This document shows, piece after piece, positions 29,891 to 38,023 of a DNA stretch of 64,000 bases. The position numbers were made by a program, and so were the translations under genes. Under the pieces are notes generated by a model. It searched no databases. It was given only the letters and a program-made list of their open reading frames with translations, and was not told where the DNA came from. This DNA comes from Monoglobus pectinilyticus. Lineage in GTDB: Bacteria > Bacillota > Clostridia > Monoglobales > Monoglobaceae. The stretch lies in contig NZ_CP020991.1 of NCBI RefSeq assembly GCF_002874775.1, positions 2,014,015 to 2,078,014 on the forward strand, read 5' to 3'. Each line of letters begins with the position of its first letter. The stretch's first letter is position 1.

Positions 29891-30025
29891 GTAAATTTAG
29901 GCAAAATTATAGAAGATAAAATATTGTTAAGACAACTTATTTTGCCCATCTCAAATCAAATAAGTGAAAATGCTTTAAGAAAAGAACAGGGGTTAGGTGC
30001 AAGAGTATATCATGCTACACTTTAA
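29891..30025 (+). pseudogene. Start-less gene remnant B1
   Basis: Forty-four open codons run from the end of element R2 to TAA at 30025, with no start codon that has a ribosome site. The reading ends ISENALRKEQGLGARVYHATL. It is the apparent 3' end of a gene truncated by the element, and it abuts exported protein B1. The homologous remnant at 36841 differs by an indel that changes its last residues. The original function is not recognised. Confidence 0.5.
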
Positions 30026-30040
30026 AAAAGGAGTTATAAA

Positions 30041-31057
30041 ATGAATAAAAAAATAAGTAAAATAATAGTTTTTATTTTAATTATTTGTGCGTTATTTCAA
30101 AGCACTTCAGTAAATACATATGCAGAAGAGAGAACAGAAATAAATACTGATGAACTAACAGAACAATTAATATTATATGAAAATTATGAAAATGATAGTT
30201 TTACAAGAGAAGATTGCATTGTTAATATAATGAAAATTATAGGTTTGACGGAAGATGTTATTGAATTAAGTGGAATATATTTAGGCAGACCTTTTATAGA
30301 TTACGATGCTAAATTAAATGCGTATGATTATAATTATATTTCTTATGCGTGGTTAATTGGAATGGTTCAGCTTGAATTAAAAAATAATGCTGCGTGGGAA
30401 TTAAGACCAAAAGATAAGGCTACAATACGAGAAGTTTTAACTTGGTCCGTACGATGTTTAGAAAGGTCTGGAGAAGGGTGTGATAAAAAACATTGGGATT
30501 ATATTTTTACAGATGAAGAATTGTATGATAAGGCGTCAAAGTATAATTTAATTGACGAAACCGAAATTCAATTTGATGGGTTAAATGATTTAATAAATGT
30601 AGAAAAGTACAAAGAAATAATTTCAAATCTATTAAAATGTCAAATTAATATACACTATGCAGATAATGAGTCATATCCTGAAGAATCGGGATGCGATTTA
30701 AAATATGATGGCAAAACTTATGGAGAATATATAATATTGAAGAATGGAGGATTTGAAGTTAGAAAACGAGAACTTTTTTTCAGTATAAATGAAACTGCTT
30801 ATGATAATCCAATATTTTTATACCGTTTATACAATGATAGAATTTTCATGGACTATCTTACTATAAAATATAGTTTATTTTATAATTTAAGTGAGGAAGA
30901 ATTTGATAAAATAATAGAAGACAATTCAATAGAAAGATATGAAAGAAAATTTAAGGATAGAACAAATACATATGTGTCAATAAGAGAATTCTGTGAAGCA
31001 ATAGGATATAAAGTAGAATATGAGGAAAGTAGCAATACTATAATTTTAACAAATTAA
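30041..31057 (+). CDS. Exported stalk-domain protein B1, unknown function
   Basis: A 338-residue protein with signal peptide (MNKKISKIIVFILIICALF, ending TYAEE). After it, FTREDCIVNIMKIIGL looks like a degenerate SLH motif. The middle is Tyr/Asp-rich and unassigned, with a Cys-containing CLERSGEGC stretch. The last 30 residues (TYVSIREFCEAIGYKVEYEE, then SNTIILTN) are the second half of a copper-amine-oxidase-N-like stalk domain. AAAAAAGGAG precedes the ATG. The paralogue at 36992 shares the two ends but differs in the centre. It is grouped with the other exported stalk-domain proteins of the locus as a candidate orphan immunity or surface partner. Confidence 0.7.
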   Translation: MNKKISKIIVFILIICALFQSTSVNTYAEERTEINTDELTEQLILYENYENDSFTREDCIVNIMKIIGLTEDVIELSGIYLGRPFIDYDAKLNAYDYNYISYAWLIGMVQLELKNNAAWELRPKDKATIREVLTWSVRCLERSGEGCDKKHWDYIFTDEELYDKASKYNLIDETEIQFDGLNDLINVEKYKEIISNLLKCQINIHYADNESYPEESGCDLKYDGKTYGEYIILKNGGFEVRKRELFFSINETAYDNPIFLYRLYNDRIFMDYLTIKYSLFYNLSEEEFDKIIEDNSIERYERKFKDRTNTYVSIREFCEAIGYKVEYEESSNTIILTN

Positions 31058-31093
31058 ATATAACAAAGAAAACTTTATTATACGAGAAAGTTT

Positions 31094-31122
31094 GTTAGGA
31101 TGTAATTTAATTACATCCTAAC
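31094..31122 (+). terminator. Palindrome after protein B1
   Basis: GTTAGGATGTAA / TTACATCCTAAC forms a 12-bp perfect stem around TTTAA. The second array copy keeps only the right half of it (near 38035), so the stem is lost there. Confidence 0.65.
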
Positions 31123-31154
31123 GAATTGACAAGTTGAAGAGTGAAGAACAAGAG

Positions 31155-31304
31155 TACGCATAAAAAACTGAAACGGAGTTATATGTATTTCTTAACTATT
31201 TAAAAAGGAAGTATTTAATGGATTTTTATTTTAAATAGTTAATTATTTTTATATATTCAAAAACTTTCCGGTGTTTTTTACTCCGTTTCAGTTTTTTATG
31301 CGTA
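31155..31304 (-). repeat. 150-bp terminal-inverted-repeat element, copy R3, inverted
   Basis: 150 bp with the shared 25-bp terminal repeats, but the interior is the reverse complement of R1 and R4. ACAAG lies on the left (31148-31152) and again immediately after the right end (31305-31309), a possible 5-bp target duplication. The right side joins directly to the truncated Rhs core 10 bp later. Confidence 0.85.
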
Positions 31305-31314
31305 ACAAGATATA

Positions 31315-32766
31315 ATAAGTGAATATAACCTGATGGGACTGCCAACCAAACAAACGGACAAAAACGGAAATGAAACAGTAAATACGTATAATGCGTATGG
31401 AAGCGTTTTGACGAGCAAGGTGACAGGAGATGAAGATATAATCAATGCATACAGCAAGAATAATCTTCTGATATCAACCAAACAAGGAAAGGAAGAGATA
31501 AAATACACCTATGACGACTATGGCTATATGAAAACAGAAAGCCAAGGGAATATTCAGAATACATATAGTTATGACGTAAACGGAAACAGGAAAAATTATA
31601 CACAAAAAGCAGGAACAAACACAATACTGACAGGGTCATATACATATGACATATTGGACAGACTGATAGAAGTAGATTACGGAACAGTAAGCGCAGGGTA
31701 TATGTATAATGCAAATGGAAGACTGACAAAGGAGACAAGGTGGAATATAACAAGCGAGTATACATATAACAAAGCCGGATTGGTGACAGAGATGAAAAAT
31801 AGTTCAGGTCAGAGCTATACATACAGCTATAACTTGGCAGGAAATCAAACTGTAAAAGCGTCGGGACAGGAGATAACAAACTATGGATATGATGGAATAG
31901 GACAGCTGATAACTGAAAATGTAGTTTCGCCCAAAGAAGATGAATGGGATTATAATAATACATATTATCAGTATGACACGAGAGGAAACAGGATATTAAA
32001 GTCAAACAGCGATGTGTACGAGGAAGCGTCGGAGATAGAATATAAATATGATAAGAACAATAGGCTGAAAGAGGAAAGGGAGACGAATCCGATAAACAGC
32101 ATGTATGAGAAGATAACATCATACGAATATGACAACAACGGAAACATATTGTTTAAAGGAATAGAAGAGTATGACGGAATAATAGAAGGAGAGGAAAGAG
32201 AAATAGAGCTGGGAAAAGGATATTTTGAAAACGAGGAATATGTAAGGTATTATAGCTATAACGGAAGAAACCAGCTGATAGGAATGAAAAGCGACAAGAC
32301 GGAAGCAATATATAAATATGACCCGACAGGAAGGAGAGAGAGCAAAACAGTAAACGGAAAGACAACGACCCACCGCTGGGATGGAAGCAATATAGTGAGC
32401 GAAGCTGGAGAGAATCCAACGGTATACTATATGGGAATAAACCTGATAGCGCAGAAAGATAATGCGGGAATAAGTTATTATCAGTATAATGCACACGGAG
32501 ACATAACAGGTTTAGAAAACACAAAAACAAAGATGCTGACGAGATACGAGTATGACGCGTTTGGAGGCTCAAAGGAAGTAACGGGAACAGTATACGGATA
32601 TAATGGACAGTATACAGACAAAGAGACAGGATTGATATACTTAAGGAACCGTTACTATGACCCGGAAACAGGAAGATTCACACAAGAAGACCCGGTAATG
32701 GACGGACAGAACTGGTACTCATACTGCGGTAATAATCCTGTAAACTTTGTTGACCCAAGCGGGCTG
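31315..32766 (+). repeat. Second copy of the duplicated Rhs core end
   Basis: Copy of 24668-26119 at an offset of 6647 bp, with no difference seen over the first 1.29 kb. The near-identity implies a very recent duplication or ongoing gene conversion. Confidence 0.93.
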
Positions 32767-33588
32767 GTAAATGTTGAGGATGAAGATCCTATACAGGATT
32801 ATTGTTCAAATCAAGGTCAAGTTGTTGGACAGGAAAGAATAAATATTAATAGCGCAATTCATGCTTATCAAGATGGAGTTTTGTCCTATGAGGATATGTT
32901 AAAAAATGTTGTACTCAATGGTGGAACTATAAAGGAAGAAAAGAAACTTAATGCTATTAGTGTGGTAAGAAATGGTAACAACATAAATATTACGGCAAAC
33001 GTGACAATTGAAGGTGAATTGGCAGATGAAGAAATTGGTGATACAGGTAAAAAATATTCTGAGGTTGCTATATCGGGTATAAATGAGGCTTGGAGTGGCA
33101 AAATGGGCAATCTAAGCATTTATACAAAAGTGGTAGTTGCAGATAATTCAATTTACAAAACCATTAAAATTACAATTACGGAATCTATTCAAACTTCTGT
33201 GACTGATGTTAATACAGGTGATATTACTTTAAATTGTACTAAACCGACGAGAATTGTTGATAATGATTTTACGGAAGAGGAAATTCAAATCCAATATGAT
33301 TATGCAGTAACAAATTGTATAAGAAACTTAAAAAATGTAGCGGCTCATGAATTTGGTCATGGTGGTTTTAAATTATATGATATTTATTTTGACAGTAAAC
33401 CTTTCAATAAAGGGAAACCTATAAAAAATACTGGGAGTATTATGTCGAATGGAAGTTTTGCACAACCAGTGGATTTTGCTATGATGTTATATAACTATAA
33501 AAATAATGGTTTTAATAATTGGCTTGCATATTCGGATCATGAAGATATATTAAATAAATACGCTCCTGGCTGGGAGTATATAGAATAG
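31315..33588 (+). CDS. Orphan Rhs core end with alternative metalloprotease-like tip (no start region)
   Basis: From 31315 the DNA equals the inside of the full Rhs gene (24668 on). The first ATG in frame is 31333 (751 codons), without ribosome site or signal peptide, and the frame is closed by a stop in the element's end, so it is probably not made on its own. The YD repeats and LRNRYYDPETGRF core end are followed by DPSGL (474-478) and a new tip of about 273 residues. The tip has HEFGHGGFKLYD (His at 672) and a SIMSNGS Met-turn-like motif. It is clearly homologous to the first tip (INSAIHAYQDGVLS versus MDSAIQAYKDGFLS; both have a WSG motif and a KYxPxW end) but strongly diverged. It is a classic orphan tip cassette, able to replace the active tip by recombination across the shared core. 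Confidence 0.85.
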   Translation: MSEYNLMGLPTKQTDKNGNETVNTYNAYGSVLTSKVTGDEDIINAYSKNNLLISTKQGKEEIKYTYDDYGYMKTESQGNIQNTYSYDVNGNRKNYTQKAGTNTILTGSYTYDILDRLIEVDYGTVSAGYMYNANGRLTKETRWNITSEYTYNKAGLVTEMKNSSGQSYTYSYNLAGNQTVKASGQEITNYGYDGIGQLITENVVSPKEDEWDYNNTYYQYDTRGNRILKSNSDVYEEASEIEYKYDKNNRLKEERETNPINSMYEKITSYEYDNNGNILFKGIEEYDGIIEGEEREIELGKGYFENEEYVRYYSYNGRNQLIGMKSDKTEAIYKYDPTGRRESKTVNGKTTTHRWDGSNIVSEAGENPTVYYMGINLIAQKDNAGISYYQYNAHGDITGLENTKTKMLTRYEYDAFGGSKEVTGTVYGYNGQYTDKETGLIYLRNRYYDPETGRFTQEDPVMDGQNWYSYCGNNPVNFVDPSGLVNVEDEDPIQDYCSNQGQVVGQERININSAIHAYQDGVLSYEDMLKNVVLNGGTIKEEKKLNAISVVRNGNNINITANVTIEGELADEEIGDTGKKYSEVAISGINEAWSGKMGNLSIYTKVVVADNSIYKTIKITITESIQTSVTDVNTGDITLNCTKPTRIVDNDFTEEEIQIQYDYAVTNCIRNLKNVAAHEFGHGGFKLYDIYFDSKPFNKGKPIKNTGSIMSNGSFAQPVDFAMMLYNYKNNGFNNWLAYSDHEDILNKYAPGWEYIE

Positions 33589-33600
33589 AAAGATTGGGTG

Positions 33601-35307
33601 ATGAAAATGAAATTATTAAAAAAAATACTTATTATTCTTATACCGTTATGTTTGTTCGTAAATATGGTAGTTTTTTCAAACATTGAAAATGATTATAATG
33701 AACATAATGAAACATTTGCAAATAAAATTGATAGCGAATATCATGTAATTAAACTTAAAGATGCCATAAAATATGATGATTGCATTTTAGATGCTCGAGC
33801 TGTAAATATTTATTATGCAGATGAAAATGGAATATGGATAGATTTTTACGGAATAGACGATAATGAAAACTCTGTTGATAAATGGAATATGGCGTTAGTC
33901 GGATATGATGGTTCAATAAGGTATTATAATAAAAATGATGATTTATTGAATGGTTTGTTTTATGATGGTATAGCAAGGGTAAAGATAGATGATAAATATG
34001 GATATATAAACGAGTCATATAATTGGGTTGTTCCACCAATATACAACTTTGCTACAATTTTTAAAGATGGTATGGGGTTTGCTAGCAAAGAGAATAATTA
34101 TGGAGAGATAGAAAATTTCTTTTTTGATAATACAGGTAATGTTATTTTTAGTACAAAAGGTGATTTTGTAAAATATCATTCAAGTATAGCAACAGAATAT
34201 GATAAAGAAGAAAATTATGAGGTATTTTCAAATGGTTATGCAGAATACAATCTAAATGGTAAAAAATATATAATTGATAAGGATTTGGTTCCTTGTCAAA
34301 AGAACAAGATAGAACTGCCTGACAGCGGAGAATTAATAGGATATGATTCAAAATCATCAATAAAAGTTTATACCTTTTTATCAAACCAAAACGATAAATT
34401 TGACAAAATAAATGCATATATGTATGGAAGGGATAATGAACTTAAATATACTAATACTTTCATAATTGAACATGGAACGTATTATAAAAATTTTAGAATA
34501 TTGGATAGTGGTATGGTTTTATTCGACGGGTATTTAAACGAAAATCAGAACAATACTGGATTTATAGAACTAGTTTCTCCAGATGGGCAGGTTATTGGTA
34601 GTAAAGAGTTAAAACAATATATACAAGGTAATAATTTGTATGACAAATGTTTTAGTTATGGTGAGAATTTACTTAGACTTGAAAATGTTTTTTATAATAG
34701 GAATTTAACCGAAATTGGAGAGATATTGTTATATGAAAATAGTACAGACGATGAAAGTACTGTATCTGAATTTATTGGTGGTAATAATAACATTGTATGT
34801 TGTTTTACTGGTCATACAAAATTAAAGCAAAATAATACAGTATATTATGTTGGAGAATTAAATACTATATTTGTTCTTAACCATAAAACTGTAAAGTTAA
34901 ACAATTCTCCTAAATTTGTAAATCAGGATAAAATACCTCAATATGAAAATAGCAATGAAATAAAAATATATTTAAATAATGAACAACTCAAATTTGATAT
35001 AACACCAATAACAGAAAAAGACAGAACATTAGTGCCGATGAGAGCAATATTTGAAGCGTTGGGAGCAGAAGTAGAATGGGAAAATGAAACTCGAACAGCA
35101 ACAGCAACAAAGAATGGAATAACAGTGTCGGTGACAATTGACAGTAATAAAATGCAGAAAAATGGAGAAGACATAGAACTGGATGTACCTGCAAGATTAG
35201 TAGGAGACAGCAGGACATTGGTGCCATTGAGAGCAATATCAGAAGCATTCGGCTGTCAGGTGGAATGGGACGAAGAATTGCAAAGGGTAGATATTTATTC
35301 AAACTAA
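33601..35307 (+). CDS. Exported WG-repeat-like and stalk-domain protein; candidate partner of the orphan tip
   Basis: A 568-residue protein with signal peptide (LLKKILIILIPLCLFVNMV). The N-terminal 430 residues contain divergent WG-type repeats (YGYINESYNWVVPPIYNF and related Asn/Tyr-rich blocks). The C-terminal 125 residues are a full stalk domain (DRTLVPMRAIFEALGAEVEW and DSRTLVPLRAISEAFGC). The domain order is reversed relative to the partner of the first tip (26901). Codon use switches to ACA/GCA/GGA-rich in the last 370 bp, unlike the AT-rich N-terminal part, suggesting a mosaic gene. It starts 12 bp after the orphan tip. ATG 33607 is an alternative start. An immunity role is inferred from position only. 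Confidence 0.75.
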   Translation: MKMKLLKKILIILIPLCLFVNMVVFSNIENDYNEHNETFANKIDSEYHVIKLKDAIKYDDCILDARAVNIYYADENGIWIDFYGIDDNENSVDKWNMALVGYDGSIRYYNKNDDLLNGLFYDGIARVKIDDKYGYINESYNWVVPPIYNFATIFKDGMGFASKENNYGEIENFFFDNTGNVIFSTKGDFVKYHSSIATEYDKEENYEVFSNGYAEYNLNGKKYIIDKDLVPCQKNKIELPDSGELIGYDSKSSIKVYTFLSNQNDKFDKINAYMYGRDNELKYTNTFIIEHGTYYKNFRILDSGMVLFDGYLNENQNNTGFIELVSPDGQVIGSKELKQYIQGNNLYDKCFSYGENLLRLENVFYNRNLTEIGEILLYENSTDDESTVSEFIGGNNNIVCCFTGHTKLKQNNTVYYVGELNTIFVLNHKTVKLNNSPKFVNQDKIPQYENSNEIKIYLNNEQLKFDITPITEKDRTLVPMRAIFEALGAEVEWENETRTATATKNGITVSVTIDSNKMQKNGEDIELDVPARLVGDSRTLVPLRAISEAFGCQVEWDEELQRVDIYSN

Positions 35308-35315
35308 AATTGTTG

Positions 35316-35343
35316 CGGAGGGCGTAAATCATTACGCCCTCCG
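35316..35343 (+). terminator. Palindromic hairpin at module boundary (copy 3)
   Basis: Identical to the hairpin at 28354. Here it starts 8 bp after a stop codon. Confidence 0.7.
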
Positions 35344-35368
35344 GTAACTCCGAAAAGTTGGACAAGCA

Positions 35369-35517
35369 TACGCATAAAAAACTGAAACGGAGTAAAAACA
35401 CCGGAAAGTTTTTGCTTATATAAAAATAATTAACTATTTAAAATAAAAATCCATTAAATACTTCCTTTTTAAATAGTTAAGAAATACATATAACTCCGTT
35501 TCAGTTTTTTATGCGTA
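35369..35517 (+). repeat. 150-bp terminal-inverted-repeat element, copy R4
   Basis: Identical to R1 by inspection, at an offset of exactly 6962 bp. Confidence 0.88.
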
Positions 35518-35531
35518 AGTAAGTATATTAA

Positions 35532-35858
35532 AAACAATTAAGTGTAGAAGCGACAAAACTAAAAATAAAAAGTTATACAGAAAAACAATATGGAGAAGCG
35601 TTTGCTATGACAATAGAAGATGCTTTTAGAGCTGAAAAGTCTTATGAAACAAGAAGTGAAAATACAGATTTAGTGATAGGAACAAATGGATATGGTCAAT
35701 TTCCATATGATTTGACAGTAACAAGTAATTCTGTTTTTTCACCAGAATCAGATATGGGTGATTTAAAAGAAAAAAGGATAGGTGATTATGTATCAGCAGC
35801 AATATTGAGAAGCAGAGGACCCAATATAGTAGAATATTTATTAGATGTTTATAACTAA
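35532..35858 (+). pseudogene. Start-less gene remnant A, second copy
   Basis: The same sequence as 28570-28896, including the unsupported ATG at 35607. Perfect preservation of an apparently non-functional fragment, next to diverged genes, points to recent sequence exchange between the two arrays. Confidence 0.55.
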
Positions 35859-35882
35859 AAAAATAAAAAGGATGTGTAAAAA

Positions 35883-36575
35883 ATGAAAAGATCAATAGGA
35901 TGTATGATTGCAATATGTATATTATTATCAAGTATAACAGTGAATGCACAAATAGGTCAATTTTGGGCTGATGGAGATTTTAAAATAATATGTGATTTGG
36001 GAATAGTACCAAAAGAATATAGAGAAAAAGATATAAACGATTTAGTAACAAGGGCAGAGGTTGTTGATACACTCTCATGTTTGGTTTATATTGATAATGA
36101 CTTAGAACCTAGGAATAATCAAGAGAGTATATGTTCAACACTTGGATGGGAATTTGAAGATATTGAAAATGGTACTGAGGAATGTACAATAGTAGTTTGT
36201 GGAGTAGAAGGTAGTATATTTAAAGGAGATATAGAAAATGGATTACATAAAGCTAATATTAAAGATTTAGCTACATATAGAGATGTAATAGTTATGGCAT
36301 TAAGGACTTTAAATAGTGAACTTCTTTATAAAGATGATTTATCAGATTCATTTTATTTAGATTTAGCTGAAGAATGTAGGATGATAAACTATGGGAATTT
36401 AATTTCATCATCGTCAGTATTTATTGAACCGGAAGAGTTAGACGATAATATAACATGGAAAGAATTTTCAAAAATAGTGAGAACTATTTTATACATACCA
36501 AGATTTCAGACCGGCTACTGGGGATATGTAAATATGTATTTCATAGATGATTGGAAAAAAGGCTATAGAGAATAA
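35883..36575 (+). CDS. Exported SLH-like protein A2, unknown function
   Basis: A 230-residue paralogue of the protein at 28936 with the same signal peptide and SLH-like NDLVTRAEVVDTL motif. It differs in the centre (for example WEFEDIENGTEECTIVVCG against WRFEDIESNSKDCTIAFWG) and agrees again at the DDWKKGYRE end. The spacer to remnant A is 16 bp shorter than in copy 1. The role is unknown; conserved ends with a variable middle suit a family diversifying under selection. Confidence 0.7.
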   Translation: MKRSIGCMIAICILLSSITVNAQIGQFWADGDFKIICDLGIVPKEYREKDINDLVTRAEVVDTLSCLVYIDNDLEPRNNQESICSTLGWEFEDIENGTEECTIVVCGVEGSIFKGDIENGLHKANIKDLATYRDVIVMALRTLNSELLYKDDLSDSFYLDLAEECRMINYGNLISSSSVFIEPEELDDNITWKEFSKIVRTILYIPRFQTGYWGYVNMYFIDDWKKGYRE

Positions 36576-36638
36576 AGGTTCCTAATAAAATAATAAATTA
36601 AGATAACTTTAAAAAATAATGTTTAGTAAGTAAATTTT

Positions 36639-36664
36639 GAGGACGTAAATTAATTTACGCCCTC
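36639..36664 (+). terminator. Palindromic hairpin at module boundary (copy 4)
   Basis: Same as 29689 except for one base (GAGGACG for GAGGGCG) that breaks one pair of the stem. Confidence 0.65.
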
Positions 36665-36692
36665 CGGTAAACCAAAAAAAGTTGGACAAGAG

Positions 36693-36839
36693 TACGCATA
36701 AAAAACTGAAACGGAGTAAAAAACACCGGAAAGTTTTTGAATATATAAAAATTACTTGATCATTTGAAATAAAAATCCATTAAATACCTTATTTAAATAG
36801 TTAAGAAATATATAGCTCCGTTTCAGTTTTTTATGCGTA
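36693..36839 (+). repeat. 150-bp terminal-inverted-repeat element, copy R5
   Basis: Matches R2 (29743-29889) over its whole length by inspection, at an offset of 6950 bp. Confidence 0.87.
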
Positions 36840-36840
36840 A

Positions 36841-36990
36841 GTAAATTTAGGCAAAATTATAGAAGATAAAATATTGTTAAGACAACTTATTTTGCCTGAT
36901 CCGAATCAAATAAGTGAAAATGCTTTAAGAAAAGAACAGGGGTTAGGTGCAAGAGTATTATCATGCTACACTTTAAAAAAGGAGTTATAA
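36841..36990 (+). pseudogene. Start-less gene remnant B2, frameshifted relative to B1
   Basis: The open frame after element R5 reads like remnant B1 (NQISENALRKEQGLGARV). An extra T then changes the end, and the frame runs through the ribosome site of the next gene to a TAA one base before its ATG. Decay of the frame between copies supports the view that this is not a functional gene. Confidence 0.5.
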
Positions 36991-36991
36991 A

Positions 36992-38023
36992 ATGAATAAT
37001 AATATAAGTAAAATAATAGTTTTTATTTTAATAACAGGCATAATGTTTCAAGGTTACTCAATAAAAACATATGCAGAAGAGAGAACAGAAATAAATACTG
37101 ATGAACTGACAGAACAATTAATATTGTATGAAAACTATGAGAATGATAGTTTTACAAGAGAAGATTGTATTGTTAACATAATGAAAATTATAGGTTTGAA
37201 TGAGAAAAAAATTGATAAAAATGGAATAATAATGGGAATAGAGAATAACTTTTTAGATTACAAAGAAAGAGGGCTGCATATTTATGATTATGACTATATA
37301 GAATATGCGTTGAGAATAGGAATGATACAACTAGAGACAGATATAAAAGGAAGAGGATATTATTTAAGACCATATGATAAGGCTACTATTGGCGAAGTTT
37401 TGACTTTGTGTATTCGTTGTTTAGAAAAATCTGAAAACAAATGTGAATGTAATTACTGGAAATACATATTTACAGAACAAGAGTTATGGCAAAAATCAAT
37501 GGAATATGGATTAATAGATGGAATTAATTTAAGTGATAAATACACTTTTTACTCTCCTATTAATGTAGATGTATATAAAAATATTATATCAAATTTACTG
37601 AATTGTGAAATGAATTTACACTTTATTGATAGTGAATCCTATCCTGTTGAAGCTAAGTGCGATAAAGAAAACATCGGAAAAACTTATAAAGAATATATAA
37701 TTAATAATGGGGGATTCGAAGCGAGAAAAAAAGACTTATACTTATGTATAAATGGAAATAAGTATAGCGAACCTGTATTTCCTTATTATTTAGAAAATGA
37801 CAAAATTATAATAAGTTATTTTGGTCTAAAAAATTGTTTTCTTTATGACATGAGCAAGACCGAATTTAGCAAAATAGTAGAAAAATATGATATTGAAAGA
37901 TATGAAAAATATTTTGGAAATGATATAGATAATACATATGTGTCAGTAAGAGAATTCTGTGAAGCAATAGGATATAAAGTAGAATATGAAGAAAGCAGTA
38001 ATACTATAATTTTGACAAAATAA
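36992..38023 (+). CDS. Exported stalk-domain protein B2, unknown function
   Basis: A 343-residue paralogue of the protein at 30041. The signal peptide region (ending TYAEE), about 45 residues after it (TDELTEQLILYENYENDSF) and the last 30 residues (TYVSVREFCEAIGYKVEYEE) are nearly the same. The centre is strongly diverged. AAAAAAGGAG precedes the ATG. It is the last gene of the Rhs locus; no 150-bp element follows. Confidence 0.7.
   Translation: MNNNISKIIVFILITGIMFQGYSIKTYAEERTEINTDELTEQLILYENYENDSFTREDCIVNIMKIIGLNEKKIDKNGIIMGIENNFLDYKERGLHIYDYDYIEYALRIGMIQLETDIKGRGYYLRPYDKATIGEVLTLCIRCLEKSENKCECNYWKYIFTEQELWQKSMEYGLIDGINLSDKYTFYSPINVDVYKNIISNLLNCEMNLHFIDSESYPVEAKCDKENIGKTYKEYIINNGGFEARKKDLYLCINGNKYSEPVFPYYLENDKIIISYFGLKNCFLYDMSKTEFSKIVEKYDIERYEKYFGNDIDNTYVSVREFCEAIGYKVEYEESSNTIILTK

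Larger units (their letters stand above)
28354..31154 (+). repeat. Module array, copy 1 of a tandem duplication (period about 6.96 kb)
   Basis: Hairpin, element R1, remnant A, exported protein A, hairpin, element R2, remnant B and exported protein B recur in the same order at 35316-38077. The hairpin/R1/remnant A block (28354-28896) and the hairpin/R2 block (about 29600-29960) are nearly or fully identical between copies. The two exported-protein genes are diverged in their middles. Confidence 0.88.

Noticed and set aside
28407-36839. Direct-repeat elements as a possible CRISPR array
   Set aside because: Only five copies of about 150 bp, separated by kilobases with genes between, one inverted; no short regular repeat-spacer pattern.
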